Shown: positions 9,322-18,664, numbered from the stretch's first letter. The stretch is DNA of 64,000 bases from Nocardiopsis metallicus (GCF_014201115.1 NZ_JACHDO010000001.1:2666001-2730000); one strand, 5' to 3'. Numbers and translations: made by a program. The notes: generated from the letters alone by a model not told the origin.

Positions 9322-10065
9322 TCAACCCGGGCCCGGGGCCCCTCGGTTCGTCGCTGCCCCGAAACGGCGGGGACCCGGACCGCTGAACGCGCCCAGGTGG
9401 TCCCCGAACCCCCCGACCACGCGGGAGGCCCGCCGGGCAGAGGTCACCACGGCCAGGCCACGGGGCCGACTCACCCGGTGGCCACCGGCCACCAGCGCGT
9501 TCACCAGGGCGTGGTCCTCCGCGCAGGCCAGCGCGGGGAACCCGCCGCAGGCCAGGTAGGCCGAGGCTCGGACCCCGATGTTGGCGCCGTGCACGTGCGG
9601 GTGTTCGCGGGTGCGCGCCACCGGGTAGGTACGGGCGAAGCGCTCGGCCAGCCACGGCGGGTGCTCGGACCAGTCCCGCACCTCCACGGTGCCGACCACC
9701 GCGTCCGCCGTCCGGGCCAGGGCCAGCTGCGCGGGGATCCAGTGGGCGGGTACCAGGGTGTCGGCGTCGGTGGTGGCCAGCCACACCTCCTCCGGTGCCC
9801 AGCCGCGGGTCAGTTCCAGCGCCCGTGAGGTGCCCGCGCGACGGGCGGCGCCCACGTTGCGGTGGGCCACCTCGACGACGTGGGCGCCCTCCCTCCGGGC
9901 GAGGACCGCGGTGACGTCGGTGCAGTCGTCGGCGACCACGACGACGTGGCGGTCCCGTTCGGCCACCCCGCTCAGGCGCAGCGACGCCCGCACCGCTCGC
10001 AGACAGGGCACGATCGAGCGCGCCTCGTCGTGGGCCGGCACCACCACGGCGACCGCGACGGTCAT
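9322..10065 (-). CDS. Glycosyltransferase, family 2
   Basis: 247-residue GT-A fold enzyme. VAVVVPAHDEARS at the N-terminus is the nucleotide-sugar binding strand and TTDADTLV carries the DxD metal motif. HVHGANIGVRASAYL and EDHALV fit the acceptor-side half of GT2 enzymes. No membrane segments are visible. ATG 10065 overlaps the stop of the methyltransferase gene (ATGA), so translation is coupled. It is the last gene of the dehydrogenase-deacetylase-methyltransferase-glycosyltransferase cluster. It probably transfers a sugar in an as yet unassigned glycoconjugate pathway. Donor and acceptor cannot be read from the sequence. Confidence 0.85.
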   Translation of the reverse strand: MTVAVAVVVPAHDEARSIVPCLRAVRASLRLSGVAERDRHVVVVADDCTDVTAVLARREGAHVVEVAHRNVGAARRAGTSRALELTRGWAPEEVWLATTDADTLVPAHWIPAQLALARTADAVVGTVEVRDWSEHPPWLAERFARTYPVARTREHPHVHGANIGVRASAYLACGGFPALACAEDHALVNALVAGGHRVSRPRGLAVVTSARRASRVVGGFGDHLGAFSGPGPRRFGAATNRGAPGPG

Positions 10066-10673
10066 ACCAGCCCCTCCCGCTCGGCCACCGATCGCGGCGG
10101 GCCCGCCCCGGCGCCCTCGTACACCTGGAGCAGGAAGTCCCGCTCCTCGTGTTGCACCGTCCGGACCAGGTCGGTCCGTGCGCTGGCCCAGCGGTGCACG
10201 TCGTCGCCGGAGCGGACGTGGTCCTCGACCGGGTGCCGCCAGTGCACGGCGACGAGCGTCCCCTCCGCCGCGAGCGAGTCCACGGTCTGCTTCAGCAGGG
10301 TCTCCAGGTCCCGGTCGTCGAAGTAGTAGAGCAGCTCGGACAGGACCACGAGGTCGAAGGCACCCTGCGGCCAAGCGTCCGGCACCCTGGCCCGGGTCAC
10401 CTCCACATGGGGGAGGTCGGCCAGGTCCGCGCGGGCCCGCGCCGCCGCCTCCGGTGCGCCCTCCCAGGCCAGGATCTCGTCACAGCGGGCCGCCAGCCCC
10501 CGAGTCAGCACACCGATCGCGCACCCCGGTTCGAAGGCCCGCGCGTACCGCTCCCGGGGCAGGCTGGACAGGGTCAGGTCGCGTTTGCGCTGTTCGTACC
10601 AGCGGGTGCGAAACCCCCACGGGTCCTGGGACCCCGCGTACACGGCATCGAAGTACGCGTCGCCGACGCTCAC
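10062..10673 (-). CDS. SAM-dependent methyltransferase, NodS-like
   Basis: 203-residue class I methyltransferase. The SAM site begins at EPGCAIGVLTRGLAARC, a signature of the NodS group, which N-methylates an amino sugar in Nod-factor synthesis. FDLVVLSELLYYF is motif IV. GTG 10673 overlaps the TGA of the PIG-L deacetylase gene by four bases. A deacetylase that exposes an amine directly upstream of an N-methyltransferase suggests sequential action on an amino sugar; this is inference from context, not proof. Confidence 0.85.
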   Translation of the reverse strand: MSVGDAYFDAVYAGSQDPWGFRTRWYEQRKRDLTLSSLPRERYARAFEPGCAIGVLTRGLAARCDEILAWEGAPEAAARARADLADLPHVEVTRARVPDAWPQGAFDLVVLSELLYYFDDRDLETLLKQTVDSLAAEGTLVAVHWRHPVEDHVRSGDDVHRWASARTDLVRTVQHEERDFLLQVYEGAGAGPPRSVAEREGLV

Positions 10674-11437
10674 CGGAAGACCACCTCGTGCTCGCGTGAG
10701 AAGTGGGCGAGCATCCCGGGAGTCAGGACAGCCCGGTCCTCGGGGCGGTCGCCGAGTGGGGCGGCCTGGGTGGCGAAGGCACCCACCGCGCTCTCCTTCA
10801 GGTGGACGACGTCGGGCGCGAGGTCGATCCGGTACGCCCGCGACCAGGGCACCGCCTCATCGTCGGGTTTCGCCCAGTGCCACATCCACACCGGGTAGGA
10901 GAGCAGCCGCGTCTGCCGACCCCGGAGCGCGGCACGGGCGGCGCGCCCCGTGGCCTCGTGGTCGGGGTGCAGGTCGCCCTCCCAGGGAGCCACACACAGA
11001 TCGGCTTCGGCGCACAGGACGGCCAGGTGCTCGGTGAGCTCGCCTTCGTGCGCGGTCACCTCCCCGTCGGGAAGGCCCAGCCGCCGGACCTTGGCACCGC
11101 GCGCCCCCAGGGAGGACAGGGCGCGCCCGCGCTCCGCGGCCCGTGCGGCCACCAACCCCGCTCTGGAGAACGCGTTGCTCCCCGGGTGAGACCCCTCTCC
11201 GTCGGTCACGGCCACGACCGTGACGTCGGCGCCCTGGGCGGCCAGCAGGGCAAGCCCTCCCCCGAAGCCCAGGGTCTCGTCGTCGGGGTGTGGCGCGACC
11301 ACCACCGCCCGCGTGATTGCGCTCAGTTCCAGGGCCGGAAGCGTCTCCAGAGCGCCCCACTCGCGCCAGAGGCGCTCAGGGGTTCCCTCGGCGTCGATCG
11401 GGTGCACGTCCTCGTGGGTGTCACCATCGGAGGCCAT
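10670..11437 (-). CDS. PIG-L/LmbE family N-deacetylase
   Basis: 255-residue zinc-dependent deacetylase of the PIG-L fold, the family of MshB and GlcNAc-PI deacetylase. VVVAPHPDDETLG holds the first metal ligands and the catalytic Asp; LHPDHEATGRA supplies the third ligand His. The usual substrate is an N-acetylated sugar or sugar conjugate. ATG 11437 has a strong GGAGG upstream and lies inside the end of the dehydrogenase-like gene (17-bp overlap). MshB function is unlikely because the neighbours are not mycothiol genes. Confidence 0.9.
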   Translation of the reverse strand: MASDGDTHEDVHPIDAEGTPERLWREWGALETLPALELSAITRAVVVAPHPDDETLGFGGGLALLAAQGADVTVVAVTDGEGSHPGSNAFSRAGLVAARAAERGRALSSLGARGAKVRRLGLPDGEVTAHEGELTEHLAVLCAEADLCVAPWEGDLHPDHEATGRAARAALRGRQTRLLSYPVWMWHWAKPDDEAVPWSRAYRIDLAPDVVHLKESAVGAFATQAAPLGDRPEDRAVLTPGMLAHFSREHEVVFR

Positions 11438-12398
11438 GTGTGTCCCCCTCCTCTCCCGTGGCCCGGCCTCCCAGGGCTGCCAGGTCACGATCGGCGTGGT
11501 GTTGACGCAGGTAGACCGCGAGGTCGGTCGCGGTTCGGGCGTAACGGACATCGCTGGCGAGCGGCCCCGCACCCAGGGCCTCCCCGGTGTTGCGCAGGAC
11601 GTCGCCGCACACACGCGCGACTACGGCGCGCACGCGCTGGGTGCGCAGGGCCGCATGCCCCTTGTGGTCCAGCGGGTCGGCATCGATCTCCTCGGCCGCG
11701 AGTTCCAGCACCGCGCCCGCGGCGTGCAGGTCGCGGTCGACCGCTCCGAAGGCAGTGCGGGTGTGGGCGTCGGCGGAATCCCGGGCGGCGCGTTCGGCCA
11801 GTGGCGCGGCCACGGCCAGCGCGCCGCCGAACCAGCACGCGGCCACGCCCGCGCCGCCGTGGTGGAATCCGGGCCGTTCGGTTTAGGCCCCGGGAGTTCC
11901 CAGAGGCTCGGCGGGTACGTCGTCGAAGCTGAGTGTCAGGGTGTCGCTGGCAGCCATGCCCGCGCTGGCCCACGTGTCGGGAAGCGGTTCGGCCCGGCCG
12001 GTGTCCACCGTGAACAGCCGCCGCCGGCCCGCTTCGGTCTCGGCGCTGACCAGGGCGTGGGTGCAGGTGTGCGCGCCCGAGCAGAAGGGTTTGGTGCCGT
12101 GCAGGCTCCACCGGCCGTTGGAGGGCACCGCCCGAAGGACGGTGCCGGGCGGGTGCGCTGCCCACACGCCCCACACCTGACCGGGTGCGGGCGGCGGACC
12201 ACCGAGTTCGGCCAGGATGGCGACGGCGTCGGCGTGCCCCTCCGCCAACCGGGCCAAGGAGAGGTCGCGTTCGGCCAGGCGGCGCAGGCAGCGCCAGCGC
12301 TCGCGGGTGCGGCCCGCACCCGGCAGGGGGAGATCGAGCTCCCCGGCTCCGAGGGCCCGGATGAGCTCCTGCGCGACACTGGACCCGTGTCCGTGCAT
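11421..12398 (-). pseudogene. Acyl-CoA dehydrogenase-like gene interrupted by one in-frame stop
   Basis: Two halves of one acyl-CoA dehydrogenase-like protein (about 325 codons) read in the same frame, separated by TAA at 11885-11883. The first half ends DDVPAEPLGTPGA; after the stop the frame continues TERPGFHHGGAGVAACWFGGA, which is normal family sequence. One substitution (for example TAC or TAT to TAA) explains the break. The first half has the flavin-domain part (WSLHGTKPFCSGAH); the second has the C-terminal helices. The 3' end overlaps the deacetylase start, so loss of translation here could weaken coupling downstream. A GTG at 11846 could restart translation of the second half. Sequencing error is the alternative. 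Confidence 0.75.
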
Positions 12399-12462
12399 GT
12401 TCCCCTACCCCCCTGCTCGCCCTGTTGCCCCGTCCGCACAGCTCGGCCCCCGGGTTCCCCGG

Positions 12463-14550
12463 TCAGTTCAAGAAGCGGTCCGGGGTCAGCGGCAGCCCGC
12501 GCACCCGCACGCCCGTCGCGTGGTGGGCGGCGTTGGCAATGGCCGCGGGCATCCCCACGATGCCGATCTCACCGACCCCCGCCGCGCCCATCGGGTTCAG
12601 GTGCCGATCGGTCTCCTCCAGCCAGTGCGCCTCCACCGCGCCCACGTCGGCGTTGGCGGCCACGTGGTACCCGGCCAGGTCACCGTTGACCACGTGGCCG
12701 AAGCGCGGATCGACCACGCCTTGCTCGTGCAGGGCCATCGACAGCCCCATGACCATGCCGCCCACCAGCTGCGAACGCGCCGTGCGCGGGTTGATCACCC
12801 GCCCCACCGAGTACACGCCCAGCATTCGCGGCACACGCACCTCTCCGGTGTCCGCGTGTACCCGCACCTCGGCGAAGTGCGCGCCGAACGAGTACATCGC
12901 GTAGCGCTCCAGGTCCGGGTTCTCCGGCGCCGCCGCACGGGCGCGTGCCCCCGGCTCGGGCTCCTCGCCGTGCTCCTCCCGGAAGGCTCGGGCGGCCGCG
13001 TGGACGGCCGTCCCCCACGAGGAGGTCCCCGAGGAACCGCCCGCGACGGTGGCCCTGGGCAGGTCCGAGTCACCGATCCGCAGCCTCACCCGCTCCACGG
13101 GACAGTCCAGCGCCTGTGCGGAGATCTGGGTCAGCACCGTCCAGGCTCCCGTACCGATGTCCGCCGCACCGATGGACACCGTGTAGCGGCCGTCGTCGGC
13201 GTACTCGATCTCGGCCACCGATCCCGGGTTGGTCAAGCGCGGGTACACCGCCGAGGCCACCCCGGTGCCCACCAGCCACTGGCCGTCCCGGTGCGGTCCG
13301 GGCGAGGGGTCGCGCCCGTGCCAGCCGAAGCGTTCGGCTCCCTCACGCAGGCACTCCACCAGGTGGCGGCCCGACCACGGCCGCCCCGTTTCGGGGTCCG
13401 TACCGGGTTCGTTGCGCACGCGCAGTTCGACGGGATCGATCCCGCATGCCTGGGCCAGCTCGTCCATGGCCGTCTCCAGCGCGAACATGCCGGGCGCCTC
13501 GCCGGGGGCGCGCATCCAGAAGGGGACCGGCACGTCCAGGGCGGTCAGCCGGTGCGAGGTGGCGCGGGCGGGCGCGGCGTACATCATCCGCGAGCACAGC
13601 CCGCTCAGCTCCGCGTACTCCTTGGTCCGGGAGGTCAGCTCGGTGACGTCGTGCGCCAGCGCACCCAGGCGTCCGCCGGAGTCGGCGCCCAGCCGGACGC
13701 GCTGGACGGTGGGCGGGCGATAGCCGGTCAGGCTGAACATCTGCCGCCGGGTGAGAGCCAGTTTGACGGTGCGGCCGGGCAGGGCCCGGGCTGCGAGCCC
13801 GGCCAGGACGTTATGCGCCTTCGCTGAGCCCTTGGCGCCGAAACCCCCGCCGACGTGGGGCGCCACCACGTGCACGTTCTCCGGAGGCAGGCCGAAAACG
13901 GTGGCCATCGCCGCTCGGACGGTGTGTGGGCCCTGGGTGGAGTCGTACAGCGTGAGCCGGTCGGGGAGGGTCTCCCAGAACGCGACCGTGCAGTGCGGCT
14001 CCATCGGGTTGTTGTGCTCGCGGGGTGTGCGGTAGGTCTGGTCGACCACCACCACGGCCCGGGCCAGGGCGGCGTCGACGTCCCCTTGGCGGGTGTCGGC
14101 GGGCACCCCGGTGTCGGCCTCGTCGGGTGTGTACAGGTCCTGGTGGTCAGGGCGCAGGACCGCGTCATGGAACCGTTCCTCGTAGTCCACGCGCACCAGT
14201 GCGGCCGCCTCCCGTGCGGTCTCGGGGGTCTGGGCCGCGACCGCGGCGACGATCTGCCCCCGGAAGGACACTTCCTCACTCTGGAGGACGGCCAACTCCG
14301 CATCCTGTGTGTCGGCCAGGCGCGGCGCGTTCTCACTGGTCAGCACGGCGTGCACGCCTTTGAGGAGTTCGGCGTCGGCGGTGTGCACGGCGGTGACGCG
14401 CCCCCGGGCCACGGTCGAGAGCACGGGGTGCAGGTACAGGGGTTCGGCGGTGGGGTGCTCGTAGGCGTAGGGCGCGGTGCCGGTGACCTTGGCGCGGCCC
14501 TCGACACGGGCCATCGGCTCGCCGACCGCCGGGGGCCGTGGTGTGCTCAT
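12463..14550 (-). CDS. Molybdenum hydroxylase large subunit (xanthine dehydrogenase/YagR-PaoC family)
   Basis: 695-residue catalytic subunit that hydroxylates an aldehyde or N-heterocycle at a molybdopterin site. VGGGFGAKG is the conserved cofactor loop, [13 protein letters not shown] a family signature, and GAAGVGEIG near the C-terminus carries the catalytic Glu. The architecture and partner subunits match PaoC (YagR), the periplasmic aldehyde oxidase of E. coli. ATG 14550 overlaps the stop of the FAD subunit (ATGA). No signal peptide is visible. No XdhC-type cofactor-insertion gene is present in the window. It ends 64 bp before the broken dehydrogenase gene, so read-through into that cluster is possible. 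Confidence 0.9.
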   Translation of the reverse strand: MSTPRPPAVGEPMARVEGRAKVTGTAPYAYEHPTAEPLYLHPVLSTVARGRVTAVHTADAELLKGVHAVLTSENAPRLADTQDAELAVLQSEEVSFRGQIVAAVAAQTPETAREAAALVRVDYEERFHDAVLRPDHQDLYTPDEADTGVPADTRQGDVDAALARAVVVVDQTYRTPREHNNPMEPHCTVAFWETLPDRLTLYDSTQGPHTVRAAMATVFGLPPENVHVVAPHVGGGFGAKGSAKAHNVLAGLAARALPGRTVKLALTRRQMFSLTGYRPPTVQRVRLGADSGGRLGALAHDVTELTSRTKEYAELSGLCSRMMYAAPARATSHRLTALDVPVPFWMRAPGEAPGMFALETAMDELAQACGIDPVELRVRNEPGTDPETGRPWSGRHLVECLREGAERFGWHGRDPSPGPHRDGQWLVGTGVASAVYPRLTNPGSVAEIEYADDGRYTVSIGAADIGTGAWTVLTQISAQALDCPVERVRLRIGDSDLPRATVAGGSSGTSSWGTAVHAAARAFREEHGEEPEPGARARAAAPENPDLERYAMYSFGAHFAEVRVHADTGEVRVPRMLGVYSVGRVINPRTARSQLVGGMVMGLSMALHEQGVVDPRFGHVVNGDLAGYHVAANADVGAVEAHWLEETDRHLNPMGAAGVGEIGIVGMPAAIANAAHHATGVRVRGLPLTPDRFLN

Positions 14551-15536
14551 CGAGCCTCCTCGGTGAGTTCGCGCAGGACTGACGCGAGTGTGTTGACGGC
14601 CAGCGGCACCTTGTAGGCGTTGTCGCGACCGGTGCGCGCCTGGGCGAGTTCGGCGTCGGCCGCCACGTGGAACGACTCCTGCGTCACGGGTCTGCCGCGC
14701 AGCACCTCCTCGGCCCGATGAGCCCGCCAGGGAACGTGGGCCAGTCCGCCGAAGGCGATGCGGGCGTCGACGAACTGGCTGTCGCGCACCTGGACCAGCG
14801 CGGCCACGGAGACCAGGGCGAAGGCGTAGGAGGCGCGCTCGCGGACCTTGCGGTAGGCGGAGCGGGTGTCCTGGACGGGGGGCGGGAGTTCGACAGCGGT
14901 GACGAGCTCGCCGTGGGTCAGGACGGTGTCCCGATCCGGTGCCGCGCCGGGCAGCCGGTGGAGGCCTTCGAGTGGCAGTACGCGTTCCCCGTCGGGGCCC
15001 AGCACCCTGACCCTCGCCTCCAGGGCGCACAGGGCGACCGCCATGTCGGAGGGGTGGGTGGCCACGCAGAACTCCGAGGCGCCCAGGACGGCGTTGTCAC
15101 GGCCGTGGCCTTCCAGAGCGGAGCAGCCCGATCCGGGCTCTCGTTTGTTGCAGGGGGTGGTGACGTCCTGGAAATACGCGCACCGGGTGCGCTGCAACAG
15201 GTTTCCGCCGGTGGTCGCCATGTTGCGCAGCTGACCGGAGGCCCCGGCCAGCAGGGCGGAGCTGAGTACGGGGTAGCGCTGGCGAATGTCCGGGTGGGCG
15301 GCCAGGTCGCTGTTGGGGGTCCCGGCGCCGATCCTGACCCCGCCGTCGGCCAGGGTCTGGACCCGGTCGTCGAGGGCGTCGCGCACGTCGACCAGGGCGG
15401 TGGGCGCGGTCAGGCCCAGTTTGAGGTGGTCGACGAGGTTGGTTCCGCCGGCGAGGTAGCGCGCTCCGGGGTCGGCGGCCACCGCGGCGACGGCCTCGGC
15501 GGCGCGGGCGGGGCGCGCGTAGTCGAAGGGCCTCAC
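14547..15536 (-). CDS. Molybdenum hydroxylase FAD subunit with extra iron-sulfur loop (YagS/PaoB-like)
   Basis: 329-residue FAD-binding medium subunit. [14 protein letters not shown] near the N-terminus and TTGGNLLQR are the two FAD-binding loops. Cys119, Cys129 and Cys138 in the insert [15 protein letters not shown] match the loop that carries an additional 4Fe-4S cluster in PaoB; ordinary xanthine dehydrogenase medium subunits lack it. GTG 15536 overlaps the stop of the 2Fe-2S subunit. Electron carrier between the Mo site and the final acceptor. Confidence 0.9.
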   Translation of the reverse strand: MRPFDYARPARAAEAVAAVAADPGARYLAGGTNLVDHLKLGLTAPTALVDVRDALDDRVQTLADGGVRIGAGTPNSDLAAHPDIRQRYPVLSSALLAGASGQLRNMATTGGNLLQRTRCAYFQDVTTPCNKREPGSGCSALEGHGRDNAVLGASEFCVATHPSDMAVALCALEARVRVLGPDGERVLPLEGLHRLPGAAPDRDTVLTHGELVTAVELPPPVQDTRSAYRKVRERASYAFALVSVAALVQVRDSQFVDARIAFGGLAHVPWRAHRAEEVLRGRPVTQESFHVAADAELAQARTGRDNAYKVPLAVNTLASVLRELTEEAR

Positions 15537-16036
15537 CCGGCGGCCTCCCGAATCGCGGCGACGATGTTGGGGTAGGCTCCGCAGCGGCAGAGGTTGCCGC
15601 TCATGCGCTCGCGGATCTCGGCGTCGTCGAGTTCGACGGCGGCGGTCAGGTCGGCGGTGACGTGGCTGGGCCATCCCGCCTTGCCCTCGGCCAGCATCCC
15701 CACCGCGGAACAGATCTGTCCTGGGGTGCAGTATCCGCACTGGAAGCCGTCGTGGTCGATCATCGCCCGGGCGAGCGGATGGAGTTCTCCCCGGTCCGCC
15801 AGACCGGCGGCGGTGGTCACCCGCGCCCCGTCGTGGGCGACCGCCAGAGCCAGGCAGGCCAGGATCCGGCGGCCCTCCAGCAGGACGGTGCAGGAACCGC
15901 ACTGGCCGTGGTCACAGCCCTTCTTGGGCGAGGTCACTCCCAGCCGGTCGCGCAGCGCGTCCAAGAGCGTGGTTCGGGTGTCGACGGTGAACGAGTGCTC
16001 CGTACCGTCCACGTACAGGGTGATGGTGGTGTCCAA
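15533..16036 (-). CDS. Molybdenum hydroxylase 2Fe-2S subunit (YagT/PaoA-like)
   Basis: 167-residue small subunit with two 2Fe-2S clusters: Cys41, Cys46, Cys49 and Cys61 (plant ferredoxin type), and Cys100, Cys103, Cys150 and Cys152 (helical domain, FQCGYC and NLCRC). First gene of the three-subunit operon, in the order small-medium-large as in yagTSR. TTG 16036 is taken as start: GGAAGG lies about nine bases upstream and homology begins at once (TTITLYVDG). The frame is open further upstream but that extension has neither family sequence nor a Tat signal, unlike E. coli PaoA, so a cytoplasmic enzyme is expected. Confidence 0.88.
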   Translation of the reverse strand: MDTTITLYVDGTEHSFTVDTRTTLLDALRDRLGVTSPKKGCDHGQCGSCTVLLEGRRILACLALAVAHDGARVTTAAGLADRGELHPLARAMIDHDGFQCGYCTPGQICSAVGMLAEGKAGWPSHVTADLTAAVELDDAEIRERMSGNLCRCGAYPNIVAAIREAAG

Positions 16037-16173
16037 CGGTGACGACCTTCCGCGGCGCGGCCCGGCCCCGGTCAGGGCCTTCGTCCACTCCTCGCCTAAC
16101 CCGGCGCGGGTGCGCCGAAACCAGGTTTTGCCCGCTCTTGCCCTGTGCACGGAACAGGATTCCCACACCCGAT

Positions 16174-16221
16174 ATGTCAGCTTGACTTGACACACCTAGG
16201 AATGTCAGCTCAGACTGACAT
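16174..16221. promoter_or_regulatory. Twin TGTCAG/CTGACA operators upstream of the HTH/Clp-N operon
   Basis: ATGTCAG-6 bp-CTGACAT (16202-16221) is a perfect palindrome ending one base before the ATG of the mini-HTH gene. A related element starting ATGTCAGCT at 16174 matches it at 14 of 20 positions and lies 28 bp upstream. TTGACA at 16187-16192 is a good -35; CAGACT at 16211-16216 is a poor -10 at 18 bp. The promoter would therefore be sandwiched in the operators. The molybdenum hydroxylase genes diverge from the same region. Confidence 0.65.
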
Positions 16222-16222
16222 C

Positions 16223-16426
16223 ATGAACACCTTTCCCGCACCCTACGAGGCAGCCGCCGAGGACCCCGAGACCGGACTGCGCGCTGCCCTGGCCCTGCGC
16301 CGTCTCGCCGAACGCGTCGAGGCCAACCAGGTGGCCGCCGCCCGCCGGGCGGGTTGGTCCTGGCAGCAGATCGGCAACGCTCTCGGGGTCACCCGGCAGT
16401 CCATCCACACCAAGTACGGCAGGTGA
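16223..16426 (+). CDS. Mini helix-turn-helix protein
   Basis: 67-residue protein, essentially one HTH: WSWQQIGNALGVTRQSIHTKYGR at the C-terminus, preceded by a helix rich in Ala, Arg and Glu that could dimerise. It has no ligand domain. ATG 16223 is directly behind the palindrome, with no Shine-Dalgarno, so the mRNA may be leaderless. Seven bases separate it from the Clp-N gene. Likely a DNA-binding repressor of its own operon through the twin palindromes; this is inferred from position only. Confidence 0.75.
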   Translation: MNTFPAPYEAAAEDPETGLRAALALRRLAERVEANQVAAARRAGWSWQQIGNALGVTRQSIHTKYGR

Positions 16427-16433
16427 GTCAGCC

Positions 16434-16907
16434 GTGGCAGCCCGAACACGCACCGGCCTGGGCCAGGTCTACCTGGACGCCAGTACCGAAGCCCTGCTCC
16501 GCGGCGACCGCAAGGTCGGCACCGAACACGTGCTCCTGGCACTCCTGCGCGACGAGGGCTCCGCCCCCGCACGGGCCCTGGGGACGGGGGCGGGCGTGGA
16601 CCTGGCCAGCGCACGCCGTGCGCTGGAGCACCTGGACGGGCAGGCCCTGGCCGCGCTGGGGATCACGCCCCACTCCCCTGGCCCGGTCCTGCCCGGACGG
16701 GCCAGCGACCGCCTGTCCCTGACCCCCGCCGCCAAGGCGGTCTTCAAGGGGCTGCGCGCCGAGGCGGGGAAGGAGAGCATCGGTCTGGGACACGTCCTGC
16801 GCGGGCTGCTGAACCGCACCCGCCCCGATCCGGTGTGCGCCCTGCTGGACGCCCTGGACGTGGACCGGGACGCGATCCGCGCGCGACTCGAGGAGCAGAC
16901 CCGATGA
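16434..16907 (+). CDS. Clp N-terminal domain protein without ATPase
   Basis: 157-residue protein made of the double Clp-N repeat found at the start of ClpA/ClpC: VGTEHVLLALLRDEGSAPARAL (first) and IGLGHVLRGLLN (second). No AAA+ module, Walker motif or protease follows. Clp-N domains bind substrates or adaptors of the Clp machine; stand-alone versions are probably adaptors or sensors. GTG 16434 follows the HTH gene; its stop overlaps the hydrolase start (ATGA). Confidence 0.8.
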   Translation: MAARTRTGLGQVYLDASTEALLRGDRKVGTEHVLLALLRDEGSAPARALGTGAGVDLASARRALEHLDGQALAALGITPHSPGPVLPGRASDRLSLTPAAKAVFKGLRAEAGKESIGLGHVLRGLLNRTRPDPVCALLDALDVDRDAIRARLEEQTR

Positions 16908-17794
16908 CCGCGTCCCTCCCCGCGCACGAGACCGGCTCGGTGACCTCCCGCGACGGCACCCTCATCGGCTACCGGCGGCTGGGCGGCGGACCGGCGATCG
17001 TGCTCTGGCACGGTTCGATGATGTCCTCGCACAACCTGCTGCGGCTCGGCTCCGCACTCAGCGACCGGTTCACCGTGTACCTGCCCGACCTGCGCGGACG
17101 CGGACTCAGCGGCCCCCACGGACCCGGGTTCTGCCTGGAACGCGCCGCAGGGGACGTGGCCGCGCTCGTGGAGCACACCGGGGCGCGCGGAGTCTTCGGG
17201 CTCAGCGCGGGTGCGGTCCCCGTCCTCAGGTGGGGGCTCACCGCACCGAGGAAACAACGGATCGCCCTGTACGAACCACCGCTGGCGGTGGGTGCCTTCT
17301 CCCCCACCGCCTGGCTGCCCCGTTACGAACGCGAGATGGCACAGGGCCGGCCAGCCGCGGCGATGGCGACCGTCGTACGGGGCACCCAGGACCCGCCCTG
17401 GCTCCGATTCGTGCCCCGCACCGTGCTGGTTCCGCTCCTGCGCCTAGGGCTGCGCGCCCAGGCCGAACAGGTCCGGCAGGCCGGTGCCGGGGTACCGCTC
17501 CGGGACCTGCTGCCCACCATGGGCGCGGACGCCCGGATGGTGCGCGAGTCCGCCGGACTGGCCGAGGCCGCCGCGACCGCGCGCGCCAGGCTCCTCCTGC
17601 TCGGCGGCTCCCGCAGCGCCCGCTACCTCCGCGAGGCCCTGGACGCCCTTGAGGACGGCCTGCCCGGCGCCGGGCGGGTGGAGTTCGCCGGGCTCGGTCA
17701 CCTGGCGGCGGACAACGACGGCCAGCCCGAACGGGTCGCCGACGCCCTCGCTGGCTTCTTCGCCCCGCTCCTCAGTCGGAGCGCTCGGAGTTGA
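16904..17794 (+). CDS. alpha/beta hydrolase
   Basis: 296-residue alpha/beta hydrolase. LWHGSMM gives the oxyanion hole, VFGLSAGAV the nucleophile Ser elbow, and GLGHLAADN the catalytic His. Third gene of the HTH/Clp-N/hydrolase operon, translationally coupled by ATGA. Its final 23 bp overlap the end of the convergent alarmone synthetase gene. Substrate unknown. Its placement with a Clp-N protein is the only functional clue. Confidence 0.85.
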   Translation: MTASLPAHETGSVTSRDGTLIGYRRLGGGPAIVLWHGSMMSSHNLLRLGSALSDRFTVYLPDLRGRGLSGPHGPGFCLERAAGDVAALVEHTGARGVFGLSAGAVPVLRWGLTAPRKQRIALYEPPLAVGAFSPTAWLPRYEREMAQGRPAAAMATVVRGTQDPPWLRFVPRTVLVPLLRLGLRAQAEQVRQAGAGVPLRDLLPTMGADARMVRESAGLAEAAATARARLLLLGGSRSARYLREALDALEDGLPGAGRVEFAGLGHLAADNDGQPERVADALAGFFAPLLSRSARS

Positions 17795-18533
17795 CCCGGT
17801 CGGCCAGCGCCTGCAGGAGCTCTTCGGCCAGCGGCAGCTTGCGCAGCTCCTCCGGTCCGGGCAGCGTGGTCCTGGCCCGGTCCCCCTGCTCGCGGACCTC
17901 GCCGTGCAGGCGCTCCATGGTCACGTCCAGCCGGTTGGCGGTCTCGGCCGCCTCGCGGATCTCGTCCAACAGCCGCTCGGGGACCGACTTGCCGTACTTG
18001 TAGTAGATCTTGTGTTCCAGGCTGGCCCAGAAGTCCATCGCGATGGTGCGGATCTGGATCTCCACCGGCACGTCCACGGTCCGGTCCGACATCCGCACCG
18101 GGGTCTCCACCAGCAGGTGCAGGCTGCGGTAGCCGTTGGGTTTGGGAGAGCGGATGTAGTCGCGCTCCTCCATCACCTTGATGTCCTCGTGCCCGGTCAG
18201 CATGTCCCGGATCGAGTAGGTGTCCGAGACGAAACTGCACGTCACCCGAATACCGGCGATGTCGAGGATCGCCCCGCGGATCTCGTTGAGGTCGAAGGGC
18301 ACCCCGCGCCGCTGCGCCTTCTCCATGATGCTCGCCGGGCTCTTGAGCCGGGAGCTGACGTGCTCGATCGGGTTGTGGTCGTGGGTGTAGCGGAACTCCT
18401 CGTTGAGGATGTTGACCTTGGCCATCACGGTGTCGATGGCGAACTTGTAGGACATCAGAAACCGCGCCACATCGTCGCGGGCCGCCAGCAACGCCTCCGG
18501 CACGTCATCCACCACGAAAACAACCCCCGTCAC
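17772..18533 (-). CDS. Small alarmone synthetase (RelQ-like GTP pyrophosphokinase)
   Basis: 253 residues. Contains only the (p)ppGpp synthetase domain: DIAGIRVTCSFVSDTYSI, EERDYIRSPKPNGYRSLHLL (the synthetase signature with Arg-Asp, Lys-Pro-Asn-Gly-Tyr-Arg-Ser) and EIQIRTIAMDFWASLEHKIYYK. No HD hydrolase domain and no TGS/ACT regulatory part, so it is a RelQ/YjbM-type enzyme that makes (p)ppGpp from ATP and GDP/GTP. GTG 18533 gives the longest frame; GTG 18515 has a better placed GGGGG upstream and may be the true start. Confidence 0.92.
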   Translation of the reverse strand: MTGVVFVVDDVPEALLAARDDVARFLMSYKFAIDTVMAKVNILNEEFRYTHDHNPIEHVSSRLKSPASIMEKAQRRGVPFDLNEIRGAILDIAGIRVTCSFVSDTYSIRDMLTGHEDIKVMEERDYIRSPKPNGYRSLHLLVETPVRMSDRTVDVPVEIQIRTIAMDFWASLEHKIYYKYGKSVPERLLDEIREAAETANRLDVTMERLHGEVREQGDRARTTLPGPEELRKLPLAEELLQALADRVNSERSD

Positions 18534-18664
18534 ACCAGTACCGATCCCCGTAACCGCATGTTACCGAGCCGTGTGTCCGCTACCTCCAAGAGCGGGGAAA
18601 CCCTGTGTGACGGGGGCTACCGCACCGGGCCCGTCGGGGCACGTCGGAGTGCCGCCCGGGGCTC

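Noticed and set aside
16037..16195. N-terminal extension of the 2Fe-2S subunit as a possible signal peptide
   Set aside because: No twin-Arg motif with hydrophobic core, no family similarity, and it would run through the promoter region.
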